From assembly GCA_005801425.1 (NCBI GenBank), contig SYDY01000005.1, positions 1 to 16,300 on the forward strand: DNA of 16,300 nucleotides, given 5' to 3'. Positions 7,292 through 15,083 of this stretch are shown piece by piece. The stretch is from Bdellovibrionales bacterium (GTDB lineage Bacteria; Myxococcota; XYA12-FULL-58-9; SYDY01). The notes under the pieces were generated by a model. It had not been told where the DNA came from and did no database searches. It was given only the letters and a program-made list of their open reading frames with translations. Made by a program: the position numbers and the translations under genes. How positions within the stretch are numbered: position 1 is the stretch's first letter; every line of letters starts with the position of its first letter.

Positions 7292-7582
7292 ATGGTGACC
7301 CACCTTGTTTTGTTCCGTTTAAAATCCGATGCGCCGGCGACAGCTGCCCAAGAAATGATAGATCGTTTGCGCAGTATGGCGGGTAAGATCCCTACACTGC
7401 AGGCTATGGAAGCAGGGATCAATGGCTATGCCAGCGAACGCTCTTACGATGTGGCGCTGATCACCCGATTTGCATCATGGGAAGATCTTGATGCTTATCG
7501 TACACATCCGGTGCATCGGGATGTTGTTTCGTTTATCACCCAATATGTGGAAAAAAGCCGCGTTGTTGATTTTGAGGGGTAG
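7292..7582 (+). CDS. Dabb (stress-responsive alpha/beta barrel) domain protein
   Basis: This is a small single-domain protein of 96 residues belonging to the dimeric alpha-beta barrel (Dabb) family. The pattern is diagnostic: a first strand M-V-T-H-L-V-L-F-R-L-K, a first helix with RLRSMAGKIPTLQAMEAGIN, the strand YDVALITRFASWEDLDAY, then THPVHRDVVSFITQYVEKSRVVDFE. The HP.H..V segment and ending VVDFE are typical. Family members form dimers; some bind small hydrophobic ligands or act as enzymes, but for stand-alone bacterial members the role is mostly unknown. A good ribosome binding site (AGGA) precedes the ATG. It lies 91 bases upstream of the next gene on the same strand; co-transcription is possible. 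Confidence 0.9.
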   Translation: MVTHLVLFRLKSDAPATAAQEMIDRLRSMAGKIPTLQAMEAGINGYASERSYDVALITRFASWEDLDAYRTHPVHRDVVSFITQYVEKSRVVDFEG

Positions 7583-7673
7583 CCGTTTGCCAGCATAGAG
7601 GGTTTGTTTGTGCTATCATCAACGCGAGTAGGCTGCACTCTCTGAGGGCGGTTACCACGAGGGAGGTTCCGCG

Positions 7674-8969
7674 TTGAACTTCGACGATCAATCCCATGCA
7701 TGCAGTTTGTTGGGACATGCTGATATTGTGTTGCCTGCGCCTATTCGGCAGGTACTCACACTTCTTCCAGAACACGAACGACCTCGTTTCGACTCGTTGT
7801 TTGCAACATCTGTCCATGCGCTTCAAGATCTTTCAGATCTCGATCTTTCATCCGTTGCACAGCACAACACCGAAGAAAAAGCCCATGAAGCATGGGAACT
7901 CATGGGTCCGGCAGTGGATGCTGCATTTGGACGGGTGAAGTCTTTGGTGCAGTTGGTGCGTACACTTTTCCCAGAAAGTGTCGATAAAGATGAAGTGAGC
8001 GCGGCATTGGAAGCTTTGGATGCAGCCAATGCAACGCAAGGATTAAGAAATTCGACGGGGATCCGTCGTCGGATGGATGAAGCCGATGAATCGGATATTC
8101 AAGAAGCGGTGCGTTTATTGCACAGCATGCGAGCCTCCATCGAAGATGAACTTGCATTGTTTGAAAAGCATCGACGGCAAACACAGGTGGGTGTTGATCG
8201 CTGGTTTTTGATGGACCATGTTGATCATTTTCAAGCCCGTATGAGCGGCTCTATTGGTGAATTGATTTTTCTTACAGCACGCTCTTTTGCCGATGTTCGT
8301 AAGTCAGAGGTTGTCCCGTTTTACAGCGATGACCTCGAAGGCGCGATTGTCCTGCGGCAAACCATTTCGGTCCTCCGTGATAACGTGATGTTTATAGCCC
8401 ATGCGCTGTCGCGTGCGGATGAACACCCATTTTTGCTGGACTGTGCGCGCCGTGTTTTGCGAGAAATCGAACAGTTTCGAAGCAGTCCGGGTTATGCTCC
8501 GATGCGCGCTGCCGACAAACGCATGGTGTTGCGTATTCGATCAGAGCTCATGGAATATTTGGATTCACAGAGCCATGATGAGGGGCCTTTGCGCAAAACG
8601 ATGGCCAGTCTTGTGACGTTGCTTGAACTTCTCCGTGGTGTGAATATGCGCGAAGTGCTGCGTGTGAATGATGAAAAAACGGTTATACAGGTGGAAAGCC
8701 GCTTGCAAGCCGCAGATCGTGCACTTGCCGAATATCGCATCAGAGAAGCACGCAGTGCACTCTCCGGTGCACTGCGTTTAATCGCACGCATGCGTGGGAA
8801 GTACGAGCAGCTCGATTCCGTGGCGAATTTACTCCAGCATGTCGATTTTTCTGCCTGCGATGCCTACGAACTTGAGGCAGGAAGGCAATGGTTGTTTAGC
8901 TTACTTTCCGCATGCCAACACACCACGTCAGAGAAACCGATCACGCGGTCGCCTTTGGCCGGACGATGA
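7674..8969 (+). CDS. Hypothetical helical protein, 431 residues
   Basis: I do not recognise this gene's family. It starts with TTG at 7674, preceded at seven bases by a strong ribosome binding site GGGAGG (7661-7666), so the non-standard start is well supported. The product is soluble-looking: no signal peptide or membrane helix. It is rich in Leu, Ala, Arg and Glu, and long stretches (about 65-165 and 225-420) look alpha-helical, with possible coiled-coil segments such as VQVESRLQAADRALAEYRIR. The most distinctive part is central, about residues 175-250: DRWFLMDHVDHFQARMSGS, FLTARSFADVRKSEVVPFY, then LRQTISVLRDNVMFIAHAL. Codon use looks like its neighbours. Its last 29 bases overlap the convergent universal stress protein gene. 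Length and sustained codon structure make it a real gene. Confidence 0.85.
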   Translation: MNFDDQSHACSLLGHADIVLPAPIRQVLTLLPEHERPRFDSLFATSVHALQDLSDLDLSSVAQHNTEEKAHEAWELMGPAVDAAFGRVKSLVQLVRTLFPESVDKDEVSAALEALDAANATQGLRNSTGIRRRMDEADESDIQEAVRLLHSMRASIEDELALFEKHRRQTQVGVDRWFLMDHVDHFQARMSGSIGELIFLTARSFADVRKSEVVPFYSDDLEGAIVLRQTISVLRDNVMFIAHALSRADEHPFLLDCARRVLREIEQFRSSPGYAPMRAADKRMVLRIRSELMEYLDSQSHDEGPLRKTMASLVTLLELLRGVNMREVLRVNDEKTVIQVESRLQAADRALAEYRIREARSALSGALRLIARMRGKYEQLDSVANLLQHVDFSACDAYELEAGRQWLFSLLSACQHTTSEKPITRSPLAGR

Positions 8970-9381
8970 GTACCGAACATTTGGCGCCTTGTGCAACACG
9001 CTCGGTAACAGATCCCATGAGGAAATGTGAGATCCCTGTACGGCCATGGGTACCCATGATGACGAGATCATGATCCTTCGATGCTTCGATGATGGTGTCG
9101 ACAGCGCCGCCCGTTTTTACTTCGACACGGATATTCGCGGGTTTGGTGGGGACAGCCGCAACCCAGGCACGCAGAATATTTTCTGCATGATCGCACGCCT
9201 TGTTAAGATGATCAGGCGATTCAACATAAGAAAAATCCATGATTGTCAGTGCTTCAATTTCATGGACGTTCAATACAGTGAGATCTGCACCATTTTGATG
9301 CGCCCAGAGGCATGCTTCATGAAGTGCGTGTTTGGATTGTTCTGAAAAATCAACGGGAACTAAAATGCGCTTGATTTGCAT
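8941..9381 (-). CDS. Universal stress protein (UspA family)
   Basis: This is a cytosolic UspA-family protein of 146 residues when started at the ATG at 9381. That start is preferred because MQIKRILVPVDFSEQSKHAL is the canonical Usp opening and AGAGG lies just upstream; an upstream in-frame ATG would add 21 unrelated residues and run into the divergent MATE gene. The ATP-binding signature G-x2-G-x9-G(S/T) is intact near the C-terminus (GTHG, then RTGISHFLM, then GS), followed by SVLIVRP. It therefore probably belongs to the ATP-binding subgroup. Such proteins accumulate under starvation or stress and often dimerise. The 3' end overlaps the convergent 431-residue gene by 29 bases. The start lies 29 bases from the divergent MATE gene. 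Confidence 0.95.
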   Translation of the reverse strand: MQIKRILVPVDFSEQSKHALHEACLWAHQNGADLTVLNVHEIEALTIMDFSYVESPDHLNKACDHAENILRAWVAAVPTKPANIRVEVKTGGAVDTIIEASKDHDLVIMGTHGRTGISHFLMGSVTERVAQGAKCSVLIVRPKATA

Positions 9382-9410
9382 AAGTACCTCTCGCCACAAG
9401 GCTGTCTGAT

Positions 9411-10790
9411 ATGAGATATCCGATGGGTATGAGCCCTTCTTCACGGTCGCAGTTCATTGCCGAAATGCGACACGTTTTTAAATTGGCATTGCCCATCACG
9501 TTCGTGCAGCTCAGTTATCACAGCATTGGCTTTGTGGACACGGTTTTGGCGGGGCGCTCAGATCCGCTCACTTTGGGGGCTGTGGGGCTTGGGAATATTA
9601 TTTTCTTTTCGGTCGCTGTTTTTGGGATCGGATTGATGCTGGGCATGGATGCCATTGTGGCACGTGCCATGGGTACGGGCGATCATGCACGTGCCATGGG
9701 GATGGCCGCGCAAAGTTTTTATCTCGGGATTTTTGCAGGGATAGGTACCACCGTTTTTTTATTGTTGGTGATGGCACTTTTTCCCCTGTTCGGTGTGGTT
9801 CCTGAGCTCATCCCGGGAACACGGGTGTACATCGCAAGCCGCCTTGTGGGCATTATTCCCATGTTTTGGTCGGTCTCGCTGCGCAGTTATCTGCAAGGTC
9901 GTGAGATCACAACGCCTGTCATCCATGCAGCCATCGCAGTCAACGTATTTAATTTTGTTGCCGATTGGGTCTTATTGTTTGGGGACGAGGGATTGCGCGA
10001 ATGGGGATTGCCTGGAATTGGCCTGCAGGGCATGGGGCCTGCAGGCCTTGGCTGGGCGAGCAGCGCGTCTTCGATATTTCTTGCTGCATGGCTTTTGCAC
10101 GGCACAGTACGTCATGCACCGCGAGAACATTTGTCATTGCGTTGGCAGCCTAAATTGCTTCGAGAACTCTGGTGGCAGGGCCTGCCGGTTGGTATCCAGT
10201 TGTGCGGCGAAGTGAGCTTTTTTGCACTGATGGGCCTTATGGTTAGTCATATGGGCGTCATGGAGGCGGGTGCCCATGCGGCGGCAGCCAATGTTGGGGG
10301 CTTAAGTTTTGCACTCGCCGTGGGGGCGGGCTCTGCGGGCGCTATTCGTGTTGGGAATGCGATGGGCCGTGGGCGTCTTGATCTGGCGCGTGCGGCAGGC
10401 GTTTCTGCCATGCTGCTTGGCTGTAGTGCGATGTTTGTGGTGGCAATCTTTATGTGGGTGATGCCTCATCGTGTTGCAGGATGGATTGTGGCAGATCCTC
10501 AGGTGATCAAACTTACGGCACATCTGTTGATTATTAGCGGTTTTTTTCAAGTGTTTGATGGGATGCAGGGTGTTTTGGCGGGTGTTCTGCGTGGTATGGG
10601 TCAGACGAAGGCTGCGCTTGTACGATATATTTGCGGCTTGTGGGGTGTAGGATTTCCATTGGCATGGCTGTTTGGGATTGTTTTGGACGGCGGTGCGATG
10701 GGTGTTTGGCTTGGGATCACAGCTGGACTTGTGGCGGCCGCAGTGCTGTTGTGTCAGAGGTTTTTGCTACTGACACAGAAATCCCATTGA
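9411..10790 (+). CDS. MATE family efflux transporter (NorM/DinF-like)
   Basis: This is an inner-membrane antiporter of the multidrug and toxin extrusion family. It has 459 residues, as expected for a 12-helix MATE protein. The first helix PITFVQLSYHSIGFVDTVLAGR (28-49) carries the family Pro and Asp positions. The two-fold repeat is evident, with the second half beginning near LPVGIQLCGEVSFFALMGLM (about 261-280). VLAGVLRGMGQTKAALVRY and FPLAWLFG near the C-terminus are typical of the NorM branch. The start is uncertain: Met1, Met5 and Met7 are all possible, with only a weak AAGG before the first. Substrates (cationic drugs, dyes or metabolites) and the coupling ion cannot be told from sequence alone. 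It probably heads an operon with thyX, 19 bases downstream. Confidence 0.94.
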   Translation: MRYPMGMSPSSRSQFIAEMRHVFKLALPITFVQLSYHSIGFVDTVLAGRSDPLTLGAVGLGNIIFFSVAVFGIGLMLGMDAIVARAMGTGDHARAMGMAAQSFYLGIFAGIGTTVFLLLVMALFPLFGVVPELIPGTRVYIASRLVGIIPMFWSVSLRSYLQGREITTPVIHAAIAVNVFNFVADWVLLFGDEGLREWGLPGIGLQGMGPAGLGWASSASSIFLAAWLLHGTVRHAPREHLSLRWQPKLLRELWWQGLPVGIQLCGEVSFFALMGLMVSHMGVMEAGAHAAAANVGGLSFALAVGAGSAGAIRVGNAMGRGRLDLARAAGVSAMLLGCSAMFVVAIFMWVMPHRVAGWIVADPQVIKLTAHLLIISGFFQVFDGMQGVLAGVLRGMGQTKAALVRYICGLWGVGFPLAWLFGIVLDGGAMGVWLGITAGLVAAAVLLCQRFLLLTQKSH

Positions 10791-10809
10791 CTCATGAGGC
10801 ACGCACGTC

Positions 10810-12405
10810 ATGGCATCTTTTGAACGACGCACGATCATTGCTGGAAACAAGCACATTTTTTCAGCCCCTCCGCGGGTGACGTTGGTCAACGCGTTTGCCT
10901 CGCCATTTGATAATGCCGTCGCAGCAGCGCGCACATGCTATTCCTCGAAGGTGATTTGGCCTGAGGATGTTTCTCGGGATGAAGCAAGCCGCGAACGCCG
11001 CGATGCGATTGCAAAAAGTATCTACGAAGCAGGACATCACACCACCATCCAACACCCAACTTTTCAATTTGTTTTGGAAAATATCTCACGACAATTCATT
11101 TGGTCATTTTTGCACAGCCATCCGTTTTACAACTCTGAGCAGGTAAGTCAGCGGTATGTGTCGGTGAAGCCTAATGCATGCTTTGTGCCGACTCTTTCTG
11201 AGCCCATGCAACGTATTTACCAGGCTGCCATGGAAGCGCAGATGACATGCTACCAGGATCTGGTGGGTTGTTTGATGCCCACCACGTCGGATGCTTTTTT
11301 TAAAGTATTTCCGGCCCGTGAAAAAAAAGCAGATCAACATCAGGGTGCCATCAAAAAACGTGCACAGGAAGTCGCTCGTTATGCGCTTCCTATCGGAACG
11401 TTTGCGCATTTGTATCACACCATCAGTGGCGTTACGTTGCATCGTTATCATCGCATTTGTCAGATGCTTGATGTCCCCTACGAGACGCAGGCGGTGGTGC
11501 AGGCGATGGTCGATGCGGTGGCATGTGTCGATCCCGATTTTATCGCGTCGTTTGAAGAGTCGCTTCCCCTTGAATCCACCCATGAATACAAAGCATTGGC
11601 CAAGCACGGTCAACTTGGGAATATTCGGGCATTCCGCGCCGAGTTTGACAATGATCTTGAGGGACGTACATCTAGGCTTTGTGATTATTCTGCCTACGGT
11701 GAAAAAAACTTGGCTCGTGCCGTACGCAGTGTTTTGGGACTTACTGAAACACAAATGGACTACCGGGCGGCCATTGCGTTGGTGTTGTCGCCGGTTGAAA
11801 ATCCCTATCTGTCGGGTTCACTTAATTTAAACAGCATGGGAAAAATCTCACGGGCGATGGTGCATGTCCATTACACATTCCAAAAGAAAATATCGCATAC
11901 CGCAGATTCCCAAGATCAACGTCATCGTACCGTACCAGGGAGCAGGCCGTTGCTTGCTGCACATTATGCGGGTGGTGAGCCGGATGTGATTGTGCCACCT
12001 TTGCTTGCCAAATCCCCCCAGGCGCTCGATCTCTTTATGTCGACCATGCGTTCTACGTGGAAGGCCATCGACCGCTTGATTGATGGAGGCGTCGAGCCCA
12101 CCGATGCACTCTATTTGCTTCCCAATGCATTTCCTATTCGATTTTACGAATCGGGCGATCTCATGGGCTTGCATCACAAATGGACCACACGCCTATGTTA
12201 TACAGCCCAAGAAGAAATTTGGCAGGCGAGTCTTGATGAAGTCCAACAGGTGGCCGCAGTGCATCCAACGATCGGCCGTTATCTCCAAGCCCCTTGTTGG
12301 TTACGTAAGGAAGCAGGCATAAAGCCTTTGTGTCCTGAAGGGCAAAGATTTTGTGGTGTCCCTGTGTGGAAGCTTGATCGATCGGCCTTTGAACGTCTGA
12401 TTTGA
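10810..12405 (+). CDS. thyX: Double-domain FAD-dependent thymidylate synthase (ThyX-like)
   Basis: ThyX methylates dUMP to dTMP using methylene-tetrahydrofolate, FAD and NADPH. Classical ThyX has about 220-250 residues; this protein has 531 and appears to be two ThyX-like repeats. Repeat 1 has AARTCYSS (39-46), GHHTTIQHPTFQF (75-87) and HSHPFYNSEQVSQRY (102-116), which resembles the ThyX motif but lacks its RHR, followed by the helix EVARYALPIGTFAHLYHTIS. Repeat 2 has SHTADSQDQRHRTVPGSRP (362-380), retaining RHR, then DALYLLPNAFPIRFYESGDL and TRLCYTAQEEIWQASL, matching the ThyX C-terminal ALP...F and AQ.EI motifs. Signature residues are therefore split between the halves. Long ThyX-family proteins of this kind are annotated as thymidylate synthases; activity here is inferred. 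GAGG at 10796 is a plausible ribosome binding site. Confidence 0.88.
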   Translation: MASFERRTIIAGNKHIFSAPPRVTLVNAFASPFDNAVAAARTCYSSKVIWPEDVSRDEASRERRDAIAKSIYEAGHHTTIQHPTFQFVLENISRQFIWSFLHSHPFYNSEQVSQRYVSVKPNACFVPTLSEPMQRIYQAAMEAQMTCYQDLVGCLMPTTSDAFFKVFPAREKKADQHQGAIKKRAQEVARYALPIGTFAHLYHTISGVTLHRYHRICQMLDVPYETQAVVQAMVDAVACVDPDFIASFEESLPLESTHEYKALAKHGQLGNIRAFRAEFDNDLEGRTSRLCDYSAYGEKNLARAVRSVLGLTETQMDYRAAIALVLSPVENPYLSGSLNLNSMGKISRAMVHVHYTFQKKISHTADSQDQRHRTVPGSRPLLAAHYAGGEPDVIVPPLLAKSPQALDLFMSTMRSTWKAIDRLIDGGVEPTDALYLLPNAFPIRFYESGDLMGLHHKWTTRLCYTAQEEIWQASLDEVQQVAAVHPTIGRYLQAPCWLRKEAGIKPLCPEGQRFCGVPVWKLDRSAFERLI

Positions 12406-12423
12406 TCTTAAGGAGATGGCAAG

Positions 12424-13002
12424 ATGTCTGAGATACTTAAGTACGTATCGAAGAAGCGGGTGAATGCCGAAGGTTTGGAGCGATTTCTTAATAATTTGAA
12501 GCATCGACAGCGTGTGGATGCGACCCGCGCATTGCCTCAGGAGGCTTTTCCTTGGTTGTTCGAAGGCGTCAAAGGCTTTCGCCCCGTTTTTGAGGAAGAC
12601 TTTGTTCATCGCGGAACTTTGGCAATGACACCGGTGATCCATGTGGGAACCAATAACCTCCCTTTTTTTCGTGAATTTAATAAAGTCATGTATCGTCAAC
12701 CGAATGGGGTTATTGCGGGCCGCAATGAGCAAACCATGGAGTGGCTGACGGGGCCAGGCTATTTCATTGTAGATCCTCGTCTGGGCGATAAGGGCGAAAT
12801 TGCATTTGATTACACGCGCTTGCCTGAGCTTTGTCTGCCGAAATGGCCCAAAATTAAGAGCAATGACAGCGGTTTTTCTGTTTTTGTTTACCGCGGGCTT
12901 ATTGATGTGATGCGAAGAGTGTCCGATCACGTCACAGTCGGTCGTGCATTTCGGGGTGGTAAACCATTGTCCAATTATTTTATTTTGGTGCGTAAATCCT
13001 GA
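12424..13002 (+). CDS. Hypothetical protein, 192 residues, thyX operon
   Basis: I do not recognise this family. The gene has a strong ribosome binding site, AAGGAG at about 12409-12414, before its ATG, and lies 18 bases after thyX, so it is very likely co-transcribed. The product has no signal peptide or membrane helix. It opens with a basic helical part (MSEILKYVSKKRVNAEGLER, then FLNNLKHRQRVDATRALPQ) and continues into a Phe/Gly-rich globular part. Distinctive stretches are AMTPVIHVGTNNLPFFREF (67-85), GRNEQTMEWLTGPGYFIVD and GGKPLSNYFILVRK at the end. Gly-rich loops alternating with hydrophobic strands suggest an alpha/beta or beta-rich fold. Its stop overlaps the start of the following gene as TGATG, so translation is coupled with the glycosidase-like protein. 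Confidence 0.86.
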   Translation: MSEILKYVSKKRVNAEGLERFLNNLKHRQRVDATRALPQEAFPWLFEGVKGFRPVFEEDFVHRGTLAMTPVIHVGTNNLPFFREFNKVMYRQPNGVIAGRNEQTMEWLTGPGYFIVDPRLGDKGEIAFDYTRLPELCLPKWPKIKSNDSGFSVFVYRGLIDVMRRVSDHVTVGRAFRGGKPLSNYFILVRKS

Positions 13003-13892
13003 TGAAATTTCAAACGCGGTTCACCTTGCGGTCAAAAGTAATGCTTGTGATCCTCGGACTCACTGCGCTTGTGTGCATACTTTTTTTTCAGCAAGAATAC
13101 CGTCACCCCGTGCCACTTGCTGCGCTTGACGGTGATGTCTTTACACGCCGTTTGCCAAGCGATTTGGTACGTCGTGGCTCAAGCAAGGTGTGGATCTTTA
13201 GGCTCGCAGCCGATGCCGAATTTGTCCCCTATTATTATGCTGATGCAGGCTTATCCGGACCCGCATCAGTCGATGTCTGGATGGACCATTTGCAAGTACC
13301 CCTTGTATTCAATGCCGGACAATACGACGAAAAGAATCAACATCTCGGTTGGTTAAAAGGTGATGGTCGTTGGCATTCCAAACAGAAAAGCAAAGTGTGG
13401 GAAGGCGTGTTGCTCAGTGGTGCATTGGACAGCCAGCATCCAGCACGCATCGCAGATCTTTCGGAGACACCAGACAGCGTTGTTGAGGGATATCAGCATG
13501 TGGTGCAGTCCATGATGCTGCTGGATCAGCGAGGGCATTCTCGCGTGCGTGAAAGTGAACGCGATGCGTGTCGAACGGTTGTTGCCGAAGATCAACTGGG
13601 ACATATTTTGGTCATTTTTACGGAAGGCGCTGTGCGGCTGAATGATCTTGCGCGTTGGCTTGCTGAGTCCGATTTGGGCATCGTTCGCGCCATGAATCTT
13701 GATGGTGGTCGTGAATCGCAGTTTGCACTTCGCTCGGGAAGTTTGCACATTCACCGGTTTGGTCGATTTGCTACCATTCGTTCACGGCTTGCATGGCTTC
13801 CCATGCCCATGGAGCGTGGCGAGATCCCAGCCGTTATTGCCGTGCGGCGAGCTGCGCGATCAGGTGTTGCACCGCGCGCGAACGATGACTGA
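13002..13892 (+). CDS. Phosphodiester glycosidase (NAGPA/DUF2233)-like protein, membrane-anchored or secreted
   Basis: This 296-residue protein has a basic N-terminus and a hydrophobic segment at about 13-30, a signal anchor or signal peptide, so the domain lies outside the cytoplasm. The rest matches the NAGPA fold, which in known members removes alpha-linked sugars from phosphodiesters. Landmarks are LVFNAGQYD (101-109), CRTVVAEDQLGHILVIFTEGAVRLNDLARWL (190-220, split here at its conserved CRTVVAED and GAVRLNDLA parts), MNLDGGRESQ (231-240) carrying the hallmark NLDGG, and IPAVIAVR near 275-282, the usual family ending. About 14 residues follow that point, encoded in the stretch overlapping rdgB. 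The natural substrate is unknown; cell-envelope sugar phosphates are a reasonable guess. It is last in the MATE-thyX operon and overlaps the upstream gene by one base. Confidence 0.88.
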   Translation: MKFQTRFTLRSKVMLVILGLTALVCILFFQQEYRHPVPLAALDGDVFTRRLPSDLVRRGSSKVWIFRLAADAEFVPYYYADAGLSGPASVDVWMDHLQVPLVFNAGQYDEKNQHLGWLKGDGRWHSKQKSKVWEGVLLSGALDSQHPARIADLSETPDSVVEGYQHVVQSMMLLDQRGHSRVRESERDACRTVVAEDQLGHILVIFTEGAVRLNDLARWLAESDLGIVRAMNLDGGRESQFALRSGSLHIHRFGRFATIRSRLAWLPMPMERGEIPAVIAVRRAARSGVAPRANDD

Positions 13893-14427
13893 TCTGATGT
13901 TTTTCTTCGGACGTAAGCTCTGCCATGGTTCGGCCATCGGGTAGAACGAAAATAGGATCGTAGCCAAACCCATGGGAACCATGCGATTCGTTGGCAATAG
14001 TACCTTCTACAGTGCCTTCCGCTGTAAGCATGGTGTGATCTGGAAAGGTGCACACGAGCGCGCACACAAATCTCGCGGTGCGGTCGGTACGGCCTTGCAT
14101 GGCATCCAAAACTTTTTTGATGTTTGCACGATCGATTTCGTCACGGGATCCATGGGTTAAACCTGCGTACCGTGCAGAATAAACACCAGGTGCTCCGCCC
14201 AAGGCATCAATCACGATACCTGAATCGTCGGCCAAGGCAGGCATACCAGTTGCAAGACAAACGGTCTTTGCTTTTTCGTATGCATTGTCTGTGAATGTCG
14301 TTCCGGTTTCCTCGGGAAAGACGATCCCTGTGCTTGCGATAACCTCCCAACCGTGAGGCCCAAGCAAATCGGAAAATTCACGCACTTTGTGTGGGTTTTC
14401 TGTGGCCAACGCGAGTCGTTTGATCAT
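13834..14427 (-). CDS. rdgB: Non-canonical purine NTP pyrophosphatase (RdgB/HAM1)
   Basis: RdgB hydrolyses dITP, ITP and XTP to monophosphates, keeping deaminated purines out of DNA and RNA. The 197-residue length is standard. All family motifs are present: LATENPHKVREF (7-18), TFTDNAYEKAKTV (44-56), LADDSGIVIDALGGAPGVYSARYAG (65-89; the catalytic Asp pair DDSG is intact), HGFGYDPIFVLPDGRTMAEL (about 152-171) and EEKHQISHRSRA (174-185). TAGGA about ten bases upstream of the ATG is the likely ribosome binding site. It follows the DJ-1/PfpI-like gene by 12 bases and is probably co-transcribed with it. Its last 59 bases overlap the convergent glycosidase-like gene, an unusually long tail-to-tail overlap. 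Confidence 0.97.
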   Translation of the reverse strand: MIKRLALATENPHKVREFSDLLGPHGWEVIASTGIVFPEETGTTFTDNAYEKAKTVCLATGMPALADDSGIVIDALGGAPGVYSARYAGLTHGSRDEIDRANIKKVLDAMQGRTDRTARFVCALVCTFPDHTMLTAEGTVEGTIANESHGSHGFGYDPIFVLPDGRTMAELTSEEKHQISHRSRAVQHLIAQLAARQ

Positions 14428-14439
14428 GATTGGGTCGTC

Positions 14440-15048
14440 CTACAAAAATGTTTCTACAACACTCATAATTTGTTCTGTATAGGCGCGTTTATGCCCCACG
14501 GGTGCAATATATTCTACAGTATCGCGCGCGGCCTCAGGACCCAGAGCTTTGCAGATCAGCCATGCTGCAAGATATTGAGACGCCATACAGCCGCCTGCTG
14601 AGGCGATATTGCCTGATACAAAAAAGGGTTGATCGAGCACTTGGATGCCTTGTTCTTGGACAAACGGACGACTCGTTAAATCGGTGCATGCAGGCAAATT
14701 TTGTAAAAATCCCAGCTTGGCCAAGACCAAGGCTCCCGAACATTGCGATGCGATGATCTGGCGTTGTGGATCGAGTGTGAGTGATTCAATGATTGCTGTA
14801 TCTTGAACGATAGTTCGTGTGTGGATACCACTGCCGATAATGACCGCATCGGCTTGTGTTGCAAAGGACAGTGGCTTTTGTGCGTTAACCACGAGGCCAT
14901 TCATCGACGTCACCGATGCTGTCGGAGAAGTAATCCACGCGTTGACGCCCTGGGATTTGACATGGTTTAGCATTGCTGCCGAGACAAAAGAATCAAGCTC
15001 GTTGAAGCCATTAAAAGTTAGAACTGCAACCTGCATAGGAAAGATCAT
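14440..15048 (-). CDS. DJ-1/PfpI family protein (class I glutamine amidotransferase-like)
   Basis: This is a 202-residue single-domain member of the DJ-1/PfpI superfamily. The first strand MQVAVLTFNGFNELDSFV is followed by the conserved Glu at position 17. The nucleophile elbow is ASQCSGALVLAKLG with Cys103. NIASAGGCMASQYLAAWL (147-164) matches the 'AGG..AS..LAAWL' signature of the AraC-type amidotransferase-like group, but there is no DNA-binding domain. Members include glyoxalases, chaperones, isonitrile hydratases and stress proteins; the exact activity here is not determinable. Met1 is used as the start; Met5 is an alternative. No strong ribosome binding site is visible; a palindrome TTTCAC-N5-GTGAAA ends two bases before the start. 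It probably forms an operon with rdgB. Confidence 0.92.
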   Translation of the reverse strand: MIFPMQVAVLTFNGFNELDSFVSAAMLNHVKSQGVNAWITSPTASVTSMNGLVVNAQKPLSFATQADAVIIGSGIHTRTIVQDTAIIESLTLDPQRQIIASQCSGALVLAKLGFLQNLPACTDLTSRPFVQEQGIQVLDQPFFVSGNIASAGGCMASQYLAAWLICKALGPEAARDTVEYIAPVGHKRAYTEQIMSVVETFL

Positions 15049-15049
15049 A

Positions 15050-15066
15050 TTTCACGTGGTGTGAAA
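15050..15066. promoter_or_regulatory. Inverted repeat just upstream of the DJ-1/PfpI gene
   Basis: TTTCAC at 15050-15055 and GTGAAA at 15061-15066 form perfect six-base arms around a five-base spacer. The site sits two bases upstream of the start codon, where a bound repressor or an RNA hairpin would block expression. It may be an operator, but the regulator is unknown and a chance match cannot be excluded. Confidence 0.3.
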
Positions 15067-15083
15067 ATACGATAGTGGCATGT

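Noticed and set aside
9382-9444. N-terminal extension of the universal stress protein to 9444
   Set aside because: The extra 21 residues lack family similarity and would overlap the divergent MATE gene; the ATG at 9381 has a proper ribosome binding site and canonical Usp start.
11104-11754. 216-codon minus-strand frame inside thyX
   Set aside because: Antisense to conserved ThyX motifs, no ribosome binding site, and basic/Cys-rich composition typical of a shadow frame.
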